Positions 46,450-57,417 of a stretch of DNA of 64,000 bases are shown piece after piece. How positions within the stretch are numbered: position 1 is the first letter of the stretch; each line of letters opens with the position of its first letter. The DNA lies in contig JAQOOI010000004.1 of the NCBI GenBank assembly GCA_028554645.1, positions 1-64,000 of the forward strand, read 5' to 3'. The notes beneath the pieces are model-generated. The model was not told the DNA's origin, did no database searches, and saw only the letters and a program-made list of their open reading frames with translations. A program made the position numbers and the translations under genes. This stretch comes from Omphalotus guepiniiformis. Taxonomy: Eukaryota; Basidiomycota; Agaricomycetes; Agaricales; Omphalotaceae.

Positions 46450-47689
46450 TCATGTCGACCGGGACACTGACAGAAATGATGATAAAAGATGTTCTAATAG
46501 CGGTGCCGATCTTCCGTCTGATGCAAGAACAGTACTTAAATCCTTCTCCCTCTCCATTTTAGAAATATAATTTCCGGCACCGCAAAGTTGCGATACAACC
46601 GCAATGGCAGCGTGTATAGCGAGATACCGGGGAGAAGGAACAGGATAATTGATAGGATCCGTAGTCGTAAATGTGATTGTCAGTGGGTATCGATTGATTA
46701 ATAAAGGGTGCAGTGCGCAAACTCTGTACTCATTGAGTTCACCCTGAAAGCAGAATGGACAGTTAGTTTTTTTCGACACGAACAAGTGCAATGAACTCTT
46801 ACCGTTGCCTGGAACCAAATATCCAAATTCGCAAATGCTTCATGCTCCGTAGGGCACATCGTCATCACATTGCTGAGATTGTGAATATCCACCCCATTCA
46901 ATTCTTGCATTACACCGATGCCTGCAAATCGATCCAGAATTGCACAAACAGACATGGTCCACTCATGCTGGAAATATGTTAGCATCCATCCCATGAAGGA
47001 CAGAAAAGGGGAAAAGAACCTTCTTAGAATCGTCGAAATTCTCGTTCAAGCACTCCGGGATTATATGTACAAGCTGCGTAATTCCAAGAGCTGTATTATG
47101 TCTTTGAGCAACACTGGGAATTTTCCGAAAGCTAGTCGAATCAGTGGCTCCACTAAGGATACATCTGTACTGGTCACGGACAAGAGCCTGCGTGCAATGT
47201 TCATTGAAGACAAACGTTCAATCAAGATGATACGCACCTTCTGCTTGGCCGTTCCATGACAAGCAGGCTTTCGGAGTAATTCATCGAAAGCGCGCTGACT
47301 TCCGTCGAAAGACGTTCGCGAGAGCGACAAAGGAGGGTACCACTCAGTTGACGACCTGACTACCAACCATAAGTACGCAGATCCAAACTCAACTTACAGA
47401 CAAGACATTGCTTACAACAACACAATAGCCCATACATCCAATACTCCGCTATTTCCGCCAGCTTTTCATATGCACCTTGAGGTACAGACAAGATCTCCCG
47501 AGTGACTTCTGACCGTCCATTGTTGGATGGCGCATTGAGGATAAGATACCCTAGGACACGCGGCAAAAAGACTTTATCCGTATCATTGAAACTTTGTTCG
47601 AATAAGAGACACTCGTTGTATGCTCGGTGCCAAAGCGACTGAGGTTCAACCACAGAAGCAGGATATGGATTCTGAGGGAGTGGTGACAT
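46450..47689 (-). CDS. HNH-nuclease-domain protein A, five exons, intact
   Basis: Exons 47398-47689, 47238-47359, 47020-47187, 46803-46967 and 46450-46743 join in one frame with GTAAGT/GTGCGT/GTTCTT/GTAAGA donors and AG acceptors, giving 346 aa. The N-terminal domain (PLPQNPYPASVVEPQSLWHR, DTDKVFLPRVLGYLILNAPS) is shared with the neighbour. The nuclease part reads ALVRDQYRCILSGATDSTSF, LVHIIPECLNEN, GIGVMQELNGVDIHNLSNVM and MCPTEHEAFANLDIWF, the HNH pattern of the fungal HNH_2 family (Cys near the start, His in the HII block, Asn in NLSN, His in EHEAF). The first Cys pair is incomplete (one Cys seen). The C-terminus has TITFTTTDPINYPVPSPRYL. Biological role unknown. Confidence 0.8.
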
Positions 47690-48982
47690 TTTGAGAACCT
47701 TGATGGTGCGTAGTGAGAAAATGATCTCGAGTTTTCTGCGTTACACGTTTTCTCAAGAAGGAGAGGTGTGGAGTGAAGTGGTGGAGGCGGCTGTGTCATT
47801 AAAGACCCCTGATTATATTCCCACATGTACAGACCCCCAGACGCTAGGACAGTGCCAAGCTCCCTTTCCCTATCTATCTTATCAATATACTCCCCGGCAC
47901 CGGAGAGGTGTGATACAACTGCAGTAGCGGCATGAATAGCGAGATACCGGGGAGAAGGAACAGGATAATTGATAGGATCCGTAGTCGTAAATGTGATTGT
48001 CGGGGAGCATCGATAAATATACAAAGCATGCGGTGCGCACACCTTGTACTCATTTGGTTGACCCTGGAAGCAAGTTAGCATATCAGTATATTCACCGTTG
48101 CCTCCAACCAAATGTCCAAATTATCAAATAGTGCATGCTCTGAGTTGCACAGCGTCATAATATTGCTAAGATTATGAATATCGACCCCGTTTAATTCTTG
48201 CTTAACATCAATGCCTGCAAACCGATCTAGCACTGTCCACACTGATGTCGTCCATTCACGCTAAGAGGTATGTCAGAATGCATACCGCGAATGGCAGGAT
48301 AGGACATAAAAACCTTCTTAGGATTGTCGATGTTTTCGTTTAAACTCGCCGGAAGGATATGGGCGGCTTGCGTTGCTCCAACAGCGGTGCTGCGTCTTTG
48401 AGCCACACTCGGGACGTGTTTAAAGCTATTCAAATCAGCAACACCTGTAAGTACACATCTGTACTGATCACGGACAAGAGCCTGTATCCTATGTTCATTC
48501 TCAATAAACATTCAATTAAGATGATACACACCTTCTGTTTGAACGTTCCACGACCAGGAGGCTGTTGAAGAAGATCATCGAGCATACGCTGGCTACCGTC
48601 AAAGGATGGCCGCGAGGGATGTAAAGAGGGTAGAGGTGTAGGGCCCTTTGCCGACTTGACTATAACGGATTAGTACGTAGTTACGACTTCAAACAAAATA
48701 TGGCTTACAGCAGCGGATCAATCGGTCAATCCAGAAGTTTGCTAGCCCCGCTAGCGTATCGTACGCGCCTTGAGGTACAGACAGGATCTCACGAGCAATT
48801 ACTAATCATCCATTGTCGGAAGGCGCATTGAGGATTAGATAGCCCAGAGTGCGTGCCAGAAAGACTTTATCCGTATCAATATAGGCTTCTTCGAACAATA
48901 GACATTGCTGGTACGCTTGGTGAAAAATATACTGCAGCGCTCCCGCAGAAGAAGGATAAGGGTTTGGAGGAAGAGGTGCCAT
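47551..48982 (-). pseudogene. HNH-nuclease-domain paralogue B with nonsense codon
   Basis: Same architecture as gene A: start MAPLPPNPYPSSAGALQYIF at 48982, DTDKVFLARTLGYLILNAPS, then ALVRDQYRCVLTGVADLNSF, TQAAHILPASLNENIDNPKK, ELNGVDIHNLSN and NEYKVCAPHALYIYRC through TTTDPINYPVPSPRYLA. At 48806-48808 an in-frame TGA stands where A has CGG. After TVLASGG (about 47840) homology with A ends, and the frame runs on into the promoter and start of gene A, stopping at 47551, so the normal C-terminus is lost too. It better preserves the AAHIL nuclease motif than gene A. Whether readthrough or an alternative exon avoids the TGA is unknown. Confidence 0.65.
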
Positions 48983-49536
48983 GGTATATCGTTGGGCATC
49001 AAACGAGCACTTTATATGAGTTAGAACGGGTGCTTCCCACGAGCTTGAATGACGCTTTGACGTCATTATAGGAAAGGGGGAAATCGACTCACTGACGTTG
49101 TCACCGCCGTGTCCTCACGCGTAGGACGTCCGGCGTGCACATACATTCTGCATACATTGATCAGATGGCCACCGTCATGTTGTAGTCTATAATATAGAAC
49201 ATTTAGTAACATTCAATAGATTCAAGCCTACAGACACCGATATCAATGATCATACAATTCACAAAATATCCAGCACGGTAGCACCTATCCCATCCAATAT
49301 CTCCCTCGAGAACGCCTCCTTGTTAGTCCACGGCTAGACGAAGTAGTTCTAGGGGCGTTTGATGGCGCATACAGTGTGGTTCATATGAGGGATCTTTTGA
49401 GTTCGAGGTACGGCGCCGGCTGAAGGTCGTGCGATGCGTGGAAGACGGCCATGATGTCAGGGCAACTGCGATGCAGACAGGACCTTCAAAGTGCTGCCGA
49501 TCCTCTCTCCTGCTGCATCTTCCCACTAGTGCACCC
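48983..49536. other. Gap before the LTR, contains old relic sequence
   Basis: 49150-49400 resembles 30370-30470 and 30660-30780 (CATTGATCAGATGGCCACC, ATCATACAATTCAC, ATCTCCCTCGAGAACGCC, TTTGATGGCGCATACAGTG) in a changed order. No gene. Confidence 0.5.
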
Positions 49537-49609
49537 TGTCAGGCTTTAGAAAAGTTTTTAGCAAAATAAAACTAATTTACATTATTTATTGATATTACCT
49601 TCATGCTTA

Positions 49610-49706
49610 TATTTGCACAGTAGTGCACAGTTCTTGCATATTAGTGCACAGTTGCACAGTTTGCACAGTTGCACAGTCTGCACAGTTGCACAGTATGCAC
49701 AGTACC
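49610..49706 (+). repeat. GCACAGT microsatellite-like array in U3
   Basis: About ten copies of GCACAGT/TTGCACAG in irregular 7-15 base steps. Arrays of a short word just upstream of the TATA box may act as U3 enhancer elements; that is inference. Confidence 0.75.
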
Positions 49707-49728
49707 ACTAAATTTGGAAAACCCAAGA

Positions 49729-49738
49729 GTATATAAGT
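49729..49738 (+). promoter_or_regulatory. LTR TATA box
   Basis: AGTATATAAG lies about 25 bases downstream of the GCACAGT array and ahead of the remaining 700 bp of LTR. A second TATATA at about 50110 is a weaker alternative. Confidence 0.5.
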
Positions 49739-50449
49739 AGTTAAAATCCATGTAAAAAAAAAAAAAAAAGAACAATAGCCTACCGACTTAGACACATCTG
49801 AATACAATTCAAACCTATCTCAAGCTTACCTGCTAAACTCTTACCTTGCTGTTTCAAAGTAACCTGAAGCCTTTAAACAGTAAAGTACTCTGAAGTTCAA
49901 AGACAGAAACCTTTGAAAGTCAGAAAACCATTTCAACACCTCATTGAGTTCAAAGAAAGTAAATCCTTTGAAGTCAGTAGCCCCTTTCACTATCCTTACT
50001 CACCTACTACCTCCTATCTACATCTATTAGTACTCAGTCAAGAGTACTAACTACCTCTTCTCTACATCTCTCAACACTCATTTAGGGATACAGCTGCCCT
50101 AAAGACCTCTATATACCTCCCTTCTGTGATATTGGGATTTATTATCTCTCACAAGAGCATAATTAATTCCATCTATTCAGTAAGTTCATTTCTGTTTCTC
50201 ATTTCTTTGAAGTTTTAGTATTCTGTTTCTTAAGTTCCTTTGAAGTTTTTGTATTCTGTTTCTTAAGTTCTAGTTTTGAGTTTAGTTATTATTTTTAGTC
50301 TCCTGATTCTGGTGGCCAAGTTTATACACTACCTGCTAGCTTTACACATTTACATACTTACCCTCACAAAATCTGGGTGTAGGCAGTGAAAGACAAGCTC
50401 CCTTCCCATCCAGGAATTACTAAGAACACTTAGTAGTTTGACATCTTTC

Positions 50450-50467
50450 TGGTGACCACCGCAGGGG
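50450..50467 (+). promoter_or_regulatory. Primer-binding site
   Basis: TGGTGACCACCGCAGGGG begins six bases after the LTR end, with TGG complementary to the CCA of a tRNA 3' end ending GGTCACCA. The tRNA species was not identified. Confidence 0.6.
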
Positions 50468-50514
50468 GACAGAGGGTAATTTTACAATTACTGCTTATCC
50501 CTATATATATTTTT

Positions 50515-53500
50515 ATGAATTTTGACTCTGAATCCTTTACTACATACCGAGATCCTAGTTCACCTTTTTCTCCAGATCAAGTTTTCTCAGAGCTACCTCT
50601 GAGTGGTGACCACCTTACAGACCTCTTTCATCAACCTTCACTTTCAGGACTTTCTTCTGTTAGTGATCAATCTACCTTACAATTCTCACCTCTTTCAGAA
50701 TTAGATCTAGAGCCTAGTGAAGCAGCTGGACCCATACAATCTATAAGACACCTGTTTGAGGAAGAACAAGAACCCAGTAACATACAAGAAGGAACCTTGC
50801 AAAATATTTTACTGGACATGACCAATCAAAATACCACTTATCAAAGCTATGGTTTGGGGACTGATGCAGCTAGAGGGACTAATAGCTCTAGAACTGTACC
50901 TATTAACCCACAAACCTACACAGCATATACAACAACTACAACCACCTCAGAGCTGCCAGTGAGAGGAGCCAGAGAAGCACCTCTGACCTTCACAGGCAAA
51001 TATTCTGAAATAGAGGATTTCATTAACCATTATGAAAAACTCTTAATGAAATGCCACATAACCTCAGAACAAGCCAAGTGTGAGGGAATTTTAGAGTATT
51101 GCTCTCTTCCTGTGAAAACATTCATTAGATCCACAACAGAGTACAGGAGTTTCAACTGGACCAAGTTGAAGGCTTGCTTACTTGAAGTGTATGATGCAGA
51201 AAGAGCAAGACTGAAATACAGGCCTAGTGATGTACAAGCATATGCTAGAAGAACCAGGAAATCAGTGATTGACAATCTTTCCAGATGGCTCAAATATCAG
51301 AGAGGATATCAAAGTAGGGCAGGAGAACTGCATGCTATGAAAAGACTACCTGATTTTGAGTACAACAGTTATTTCTGGGCAGGAATTCCACCAGCTCTAC
51401 AAAGAATACTAGAAGACAAACTGTCACAGAGATATCCTACTCATGACATCAGCATGCCATATTCCATAGAAGCAGTATGTGAAGTAGCAAAAGCATATTT
51501 CAAGAGGGATAAATTCACTTCAATGATGTTGGATGCCCCAGTCTATGGAGTGAACCTGGAAGATGATGAAAGTGATGTGGATTCAGATATTGACTCTGAT
51601 TTGGATTCTGATTCTGAAGAAGAACATCGTAGGAAGAAACGAAGAGCCTGGAAGGAACGAAGAAGAGACCAGAAACATCGTGCAGCATACAGGAGAGAAC
51701 GCAAAGTAACACCTACCAATCCAGTTGATGAATTACGGATAGAAGAGAAAATCCATAGCTCAAAGCCTCAAAGCAATACAGATGAGGTAGCTGATATCAT
51801 TAGCAGACTCAATGCTATGAATATAAATGACCCTACCTATCCAGTTTTGTATTACAAAGTGGTTTCAATGGATTCAACTGGGAGTGCTAGAGATTGTGTA
51901 AGAGCCCCACTGCTCACTCAACAATCTCAGAGACAAAATGGCTACACTCCTACCATGCCAACCTCCTATCAAAGTAGACCACCATCCATGGGAAACAGAA
52001 GACCACAACTCTTTGACCCCAATCCTGGATCTGTATCTGGAATCATAAGTAAATGCTATGGATGTGGAGTTCCAGGACACAGACTAAATGAATGTGGTGT
52101 CATCAGACAGCATATTGCAAATGGAGATTTGAAAATGGAACAGGGAACAGGAAGATATAATTTATCTGATGGTTCAGACATTATTAGACGGAATGGTGAA
52201 TCAATAGCAGATGCCCTTCATAGGATTATGGAAGAAAAAGCTAAGTCCAAACCTCCTGCAAGATCCATGTTACTCACTCTAAAAAATCATGCACGAACTT
52301 ACTATGCTCTTAGTCCTGATAAAACTAATACAAGAGATAGTAGACCTGATTCAGACTACCCAGCAGAGGATGATAAACAAGACCTGGAATCAGAATCTAG
52401 TGGTACAGAGTGGGAACAGGAGCATGACAATGATCTGGTTTATGTGGAAAGTGACAGTGATTCAGACAATTCAGCATCCAAATTATATTACAGAGTATCT
52501 GATGATGAATATACCTCAGAAGAAAACTCTAGTGACGATGAAGCTTATCTAGTTGCCTCTGTCAAACAGTTACGAGCATTTGGAGCAGATAGGCACACAG
52601 CACAAGGCCGAGATATGCGCCAGAGATTGTCAGAAAGTCCACGGGAATTAGCCCGACTTCGCCGCAAAACTAGACCGCCTTTACGTCCAGACGGTACACG
52701 AGAACCCTGGAATCGAGGACTTAAACGGCCATATCAAAAGAAGGAAGAATCTACGGACAAACACACCAGTGTCACAAACAAGAAAGAGGAACTGGTTGCA
52801 CAAACTGATACAGTGTCACCTGTGAGTCAGACACCGGGTGCAAGTTCATCTACTATTCCAGAATTAGCCCAGGACAAGAAAGGAAAATCACCGCTCAACA
52901 TAAAGAAACATGAGGATATCACTACTGAAATGGAAGTAGACCCTATTTTCCCGAAGCAGACACCGTATGATGCCCGAAAGGTTAGAATATCATCTGATAG
53001 ACATCATCCAGACTCATCCAGTCAAAAGATACACGGCCCAGAACTGTCACCGGAGATTAAACTGCCATCTGAACCTAAAACGGAAAATGATCAGAAGGTC
53101 TTAATTCCCGTTAATGCGAAACGAACCTCCGAAATTTCATCTCAAGTCAGCAGGAGTGATGTTGTGCAACGGTTACTGAAAACATCAGTTACCTTACCCA
53201 TAGCGGAATTATTAGGAACTTCTAGAGAACTTTGCTCGTCATTGAGTGAAATGATCAAACTCAAAAATCCGAAGGTCTTGAGAATAAATGAAAGATCAAA
53301 ACGGGCAGAAGTATTCCATTCACGGCCCTCGTCTAGACTCTCAAATCATCATGCAGGAAGCGGAGCATTAATAGAAATAACATTGCAGTGTCGACAGCAT
53401 GAAATACGGGCAATTCTAGACACAGGTTCAGAATTAAACGTAGTCAGTAAAGACGTTTGCGAAGATCTAATAGGTCTACCTATTAATACTGAAGAAGCTT

Positions 53501-56500
53501 CAACAATGAGTGATGCAAATGGTGGTGAAGGTCAGCTTTTGGGAACCGTACAAGGTGTACGATTACGTTGTGGTGATGTGAATACCGGCGGAGACTTCTA
53601 TGTGGGAGAAAAAGTACCATTTGATATGCTTCTAGGTCGTCCATGGCAAGTCAGTAACCATGTGAGCATAGACGAGCGAGAAAAGGGCACATATTTGGTA
53701 TTCAAAGATTGTAATACCTGGAAACCGGTACATGAGCTGTTTGTAACAACGAACAATCAGCCAAGCTGGAGATACAGAGTAAAATCCAATCCACGCTCAT
53801 ATGTTGTCAAATGCACATGGCCTACCAATTCAGACTCAGATGAAAGTTATCTACCTGAATCAGACGAAGATAGTCAATCCTCAAGGGAATTTGTACAAGA
53901 CTCATTGACGTACAATGAATCAGATGATTCATATCCAGATGGCTACCATGGAGCACAATATGAGAGAGACGAATTAGATGATTCTATGAAGGACTCATCA
54001 GCAGACGAAAACAAACTAGATGAATTTCCATACCAGTTGCGGAAGAAGGTGCGCAAAGGAAACAAGACATCAGCTAGACACTACAATGAGCAGTTGAACA
54101 AGGACCTGAGTCCAGAAATTGGCTGGGAAGGAAAAGACCATTTAGAATGTGGACATACCGAGTTTTTGAATAGACATACAGGCAGTATTCAATGCAATAC
54201 CAACAAGATGAATAACCATTATCATGGAAGAAATTTGTATATGCGCACAACCCATGATGAAGACCCAGTATCAGAAAGTGATGGAGAATATAGTGGATGT
54301 GATGACAAGATGGTTGGTAAGGATGAATATTGTATGAAGCAACACCAGGGACACAAGGATTCAACACATATCCACTATCGCTTGAAAGAAACCAAGAAGG
54401 TTCAAACAGATTTGACAAGTTATCCTTGGAATGTGGAAGAGCAAAAGAGTTTGGAAATGGAATGTGATGGAAAGGATACACTAGCGCAGCAAGACAACGA
54501 GTTTCTGAACAACAAGCATATGGAAGGTGTCCAGCATGGAATCAACAGAAGTTGGAACGACAATTTCAGTGGATGGGAATTGAATATGCAGGTAGTGTCA
54601 GAAGAAGGTCTAGGGTCGCAAAACAATTGTGAACATGATGACAAGATGGTTAAAACAGAAGACCTTGATGCAAGGGTTATTCAGAGTCAGGACAACGAAA
54701 ATTTAACCAATAGTCACCGCAGTATGCAGGAAGTCGCAACAGGACCAGACAAGAGTCTGGAAAGGATGGAAAATGGATCAGAATACAACAGAAAAGAGGA
54801 GTATGAACGCAAAACAAACATTGTGGCAGCAGAAGAGGAATTAACAGTTGAATTATTGCAATTAGTGCGCATTTGGATACAGCTTCTATCTCTCACATTT
54901 GCGAGTGTAGGTTTACTGCTGAAAAAGATGAGTCCGCAGCTAGAGAATGATGATAAAAGGCAGGATAACACACCTGTGAATCCCCCACAAAACAATCGTT
55001 CTTTCCTTTGCCACTTAAAGCCTCAGCCTATTCCAACAACACCATACCATCCTCTATCTCCAGCCCCACCTTGGAATCTTGAAGCCATGCCCACAGATGA
55101 TCCTCCTGCACTAGCTGCAAAGTTGTCGTCACAGTTAAAGAAAGAGAAAGGTAGTGATCCCGTGACCATGAATGGCCAGGGTATTGCTACCAATGATCCG
55201 CAGTTTTGGAATCTAACCATCCGTGATGCATTAGCACTCCTTTGTGCTGAAGTCCGTTCAGTCGATGAAAAGGACATACCTGTCAACCCGGTAGTGTTCT
55301 TAGGTGCTCAGTCTCGTGTTGGACCTCAAAGAACAGATGAAAAAGGAATACTTACACAAGAATTCTTTATTTTGGATGGACTTGGTGGACGACTTAATTC
55401 CTTTGCTAACACAGATGCTCAGGGTCCTATTCATATGTTGGAAGGACATGCTCATGTCACATTCTTCTTGAAAACTGCAAATGGAGAACGTCACGCCGGG
55501 TTTAAGATGCCAACTATGAGTACCCGGACAATTGAGGAGAAGTTCTTTGATACAGCCAGAATGCTAAAGGTTGCGGCAACTAAGGTATCTCCAGACAATT
55601 ATTTGAAAAGGGCTTTAAACTTAATTTTAATTTCTCAGCTCACGCAACCTAATGGAGAAGGACGGCCAGGCATGGTAGTGGATCACGAACGTTTCGAAGT
55701 CGTGAAACGCGCTGCAATGTGCGAAGTATTACCTTTGCATATCAAACCTGAACTTCAACCTTCTAGCTTTTCGCCACCGGCTGGAGCTCCTGTGGAATTA
55801 TCACCTAGTCCTCCCTACAACATTAGATCTCCTTCCCTTAGCTCTATGCCCTCGTTGGAATCTGCGTCGCAAAGCTCTGACTCATCATTCCACACTCAGT
55901 TCTCGCCTCTTTCCCCGGAGCCTGAAGCTACACACACAGAGATTCATATTGAAATTTTGGATGCTGATGCAGATGGAGAGACTGGTAATGGTGAAGACCA
56001 GACCATGACGGACTGGACCCGAGATTTGGTTAATGAAGTTTGGAATGAGACTGAAGCCTCAGTTGTTAATTCAGACTCTTGTCGTTCCTCTGGTAGTCCC
56101 TCCCCCACGCTAGCCACTATGACGGTTCTTCGACCTCCTTCCCCTTCTTTCCATAACCGACTTCTAGAACTGGCCACTGTAGCCGCAGAGCGACGAAGGA
56201 ACCAAGAGTTGGAAGAACAAAATTCTTCGACTTCTGATCCCTCTTCACGGTCTTCGGTAGAGATTGAACCATATAGTACTCCTATGTCTCCTTCAATGAA
56301 GACGCTGACTAAGGAGGAACGAAGTCTTGTCATTCCTGTAGACATCCCTTACATGCCTGTTGATGCTCGAGCTCTTCCTGAAACCCTGGATTTACTCCGT
56401 CTGCGCGTTATGAAGCCCTGGCGTGAGCTATACATTCTAGCTGGTACACCCGACATTGAAAATGTGCCGTTAATTGTTTCGACTCAGGTTCCGACCACGT

Positions 56501-57375
56501 TGGAACAACGAGAGGCTTGCCATGAAATGGCACGACGATATGTGTTGGATCTTCCTCCCTATGATGTCCTAAATTATCCTCGTCATCCTTCTCAGGACAT
56601 TTTACTCCCCATGCCGCCACCGTGTCTGCTAGCTAGTGCAGTACAACCCTCATGGTCCTTAGCTCGACAGAGAGACTGGGCTATAGAGAACCGTTTTCTT
56701 GGTGCTAATGCCTCTAAGGCTGGATTTTGGTACAACCAGAAGCAGCTGCTACTTCACATGCGCTTTTTGCTCACGAAGGGTTTGCGGTATGCAGTGGAAT
56801 ATTTCACAATCCGGAATATGTTGGCCGATTTCCGTAGCCATCTTTGTGAATATCGCCCAAATCTCATGGAGAATATCTTTAGCATGCCATTGCTTAGTGG
56901 GAGCGAACGTTCTGTCATGGCTGCCTTGATTACAACTTCAAGGCAGTATGATGAGCATGATCTCTTTAGGGTCTTTACAGCAGTCGACAATGCAGAATTT
57001 TACCAGGCTCAGAGTATCCGATACTTGGTATCTGACCACTTCTTACCCGTAACTCCCTCTCCCCAGCCTGGTTCGATTTTTTTCAGCTTCACAGACTATC
57101 TCAAACTGAAGGGACACCCAATGGCTTTCCAACCACCTGGTTTTTTCACCAATCCCTGCTCAACTCGTTTCACTGGAGAGGTAACAAAATCAGACATGTA
57201 CCCACCAGGAGACCGTTTACCTAATACGCGGGAATGGATGAAATTGGTAGAACATGCCAAGCAGATGCATCTTCAGACAGCTCGACAGGATACTATGGAA
57301 CAGGCTAACATTGTGACAGGCACTTTTTCTCAGTTGGACACCCCCGCCGGACCAACCACTAGTATCATTGCCTAA
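50515..57375 (+). CDS. Retrotransposon ORF1: Gag, zinc knuckle, retropepsin and long unknown C-terminal domain
   Basis: First ATG at 50515, 2286 aa. Residues about 150-340 are Ty3-type Gag (APLTFTGKYSEIEDFINHYE, YDAERARLKYRPSDVQAYAR). Residues 360-395 are acidic then basic (RRKKRRAWKERRR). Residues 514-527 are the zinc knuckle CYGCGVPGHRLNEC (C-x2-C-x4-H-x4-C). Acidic and Ser-rich stretches follow. The aspartic protease has AILDTGSELNVVS (D at about 969) and FDMLLGRPWQVSNHV. Residues about 1080-1440 are D/E/S/N-rich. A hydrophobic segment (VRIWIQLLSLTFASVGLLL) lies at about 1450-1468. From about 1525 a different, Pro/Ser-rich and then globular domain (DPQFWNLTIRDALALLCAEV, ERHAGFKMPTMSTRTIEEKF, MPLLSGSERSVMAALITTS) runs to the stop, with no family I know and no place in normal gag-pol. 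Pol begins only after this stop. Confidence 0.8.
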   Translation: MNFDSESFTTYRDPSSPFSPDQVFSELPLSGDHLTDLFHQPSLSGLSSVSDQSTLQFSPLSELDLEPSEAAGPIQSIRHLFEEEQEPSNIQEGTLQNILLDMTNQNTTYQSYGLGTDAARGTNSSRTVPINPQTYTAYTTTTTTSELPVRGAREAPLTFTGKYSEIEDFINHYEKLLMKCHITSEQAKCEGILEYCSLPVKTFIRSTTEYRSFNWTKLKACLLEVYDAERARLKYRPSDVQAYARRTRKSVIDNLSRWLKYQRGYQSRAGELHAMKRLPDFEYNSYFWAGIPPALQRILEDKLSQRYPTHDISMPYSIEAVCEVAKAYFKRDKFTSMMLDAPVYGVNLEDDESDVDSDIDSDLDSDSEEEHRRKKRRAWKERRRDQKHRAAYRRERKVTPTNPVDELRIEEKIHSSKPQSNTDEVADIISRLNAMNINDPTYPVLYYKVVSMDSTGSARDCVRAPLLTQQSQRQNGYTPTMPTSYQSRPPSMGNRRPQLFDPNPGSVSGIISKCYGCGVPGHRLNECGVIRQHIANGDLKMEQGTGRYNLSDGSDIIRRNGESIADALHRIMEEKAKSKPPARSMLLTLKNHARTYYALSPDKTNTRDSRPDSDYPAEDDKQDLESESSGTEWEQEHDNDLVYVESDSDSDNSASKLYYRVSDDEYTSEENSSDDEAYLVASVKQLRAFGADRHTAQGRDMRQRLSESPRELARLRRKTRPPLRPDGTREPWNRGLKRPYQKKEESTDKHTSVTNKKEELVAQTDTVSPVSQTPGASSSTIPELAQDKKGKSPLNIKKHEDITTEMEVDPIFPKQTPYDARKVRISSDRHHPDSSSQKIHGPELSPEIKLPSEPKTENDQKVLIPVNAKRTSEISSQVSRSDVVQRLLKTSVTLPIAELLGTSRELCSSLSEMIKLKNPKVLRINERSKRAEVFHSRPSSRLSNHHAGSGALIEITLQCRQHEIRAILDTGSELNVVSKDVCEDLIGLPINTEEASTMSDANGGEGQLLGTVQGVRLRCGDVNTGGDFYVGEKVPFDMLLGRPWQVSNHVSIDEREKGTYLVFKDCNTWKPVHELFVTTNNQPSWRYRVKSNPRSYVVKCTWPTNSDSDESYLPESDEDSQSSREFVQDSLTYNESDDSYPDGYHGAQYERDELDDSMKDSSADENKLDEFPYQLRKKVRKGNKTSARHYNEQLNKDLSPEIGWEGKDHLECGHTEFLNRHTGSIQCNTNKMNNHYHGRNLYMRTTHDEDPVSESDGEYSGCDDKMVGKDEYCMKQHQGHKDSTHIHYRLKETKKVQTDLTSYPWNVEEQKSLEMECDGKDTLAQQDNEFLNNKHMEGVQHGINRSWNDNFSGWELNMQVVSEEGLGSQNNCEHDDKMVKTEDLDARVIQSQDNENLTNSHRSMQEVATGPDKSLERMENGSEYNRKEEYERKTNIVAAEEELTVELLQLVRIWIQLLSLTFASVGLLLKKMSPQLENDDKRQDNTPVNPPQNNRSFLCHLKPQPIPTTPYHPLSPAPPWNLEAMPTDDPPALAAKLSSQLKKEKGSDPVTMNGQGIATNDPQFWNLTIRDALALLCAEVRSVDEKDIPVNPVVFLGAQSRVGPQRTDEKGILTQEFFILDGLGGRLNSFANTDAQGPIHMLEGHAHVTFFLKTANGERHAGFKMPTMSTRTIEEKFFDTARMLKVAATKVSPDNYLKRALNLILISQLTQPNGEGRPGMVVDHERFEVVKRAAMCEVLPLHIKPELQPSSFSPPAGAPVELSPSPPYNIRSPSLSSMPSLESASQSSDSSFHTQFSPLSPEPEATHTEIHIEILDADADGETGNGEDQTMTDWTRDLVNEVWNETEASVVNSDSCRSSGSPSPTLATMTVLRPPSPSFHNRLLELATVAAERRRNQELEEQNSSTSDPSSRSSVEIEPYSTPMSPSMKTLTKEERSLVIPVDIPYMPVDARALPETLDLLRLRVMKPWRELYILAGTPDIENVPLIVSTQVPTTLEQREACHEMARRYVLDLPPYDVLNYPRHPSQDILLPMPPPCLLASAVQPSWSLARQRDWAIENRFLGANASKAGFWYNQKQLLLHMRFLLTKGLRYAVEYFTIRNMLADFRSHLCEYRPNLMENIFSMPLLSGSERSVMAALITTSRQYDEHDLFRVFTAVDNAEFYQAQSIRYLVSDHFLPVTPSPQPGSIFFSFTDYLKLKGHPMAFQPPGFFTNPCSTRFTGEVTKSDMYPPGDRLPNTREWMKLVEHAKQMHLQTARQDTMEQANIVTGTFSQLDTPAGPTTSIIA

Positions 57376-57417
57376 TCCAGTACATCTTACTTATCTGCAT
57401 TTAACATTCTTGTGAGT

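Larger units (their letters stand above)
49537..50443 (+). repeat. 5' LTR of the retrotransposon (about 907 bp)
   Basis: Starts TGTCAGGC and ends TTTGACA (5-bp inverted ends TGTCA/TGACA). It is followed six bases later by a TGG-starting primer-binding site. Contains a GCACAGT array, a TATA box and, towards the right end, two tandem 34-bp words (TTTGAAGTTTT-GTATTCTGTTTCTTAAGTTC at about 50200-50265) and a repeated CTTTGAA-GTCAG phrase (49890-49980). Boundaries are inferred because the 3' copy is not available for comparison. Confidence 0.7.
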
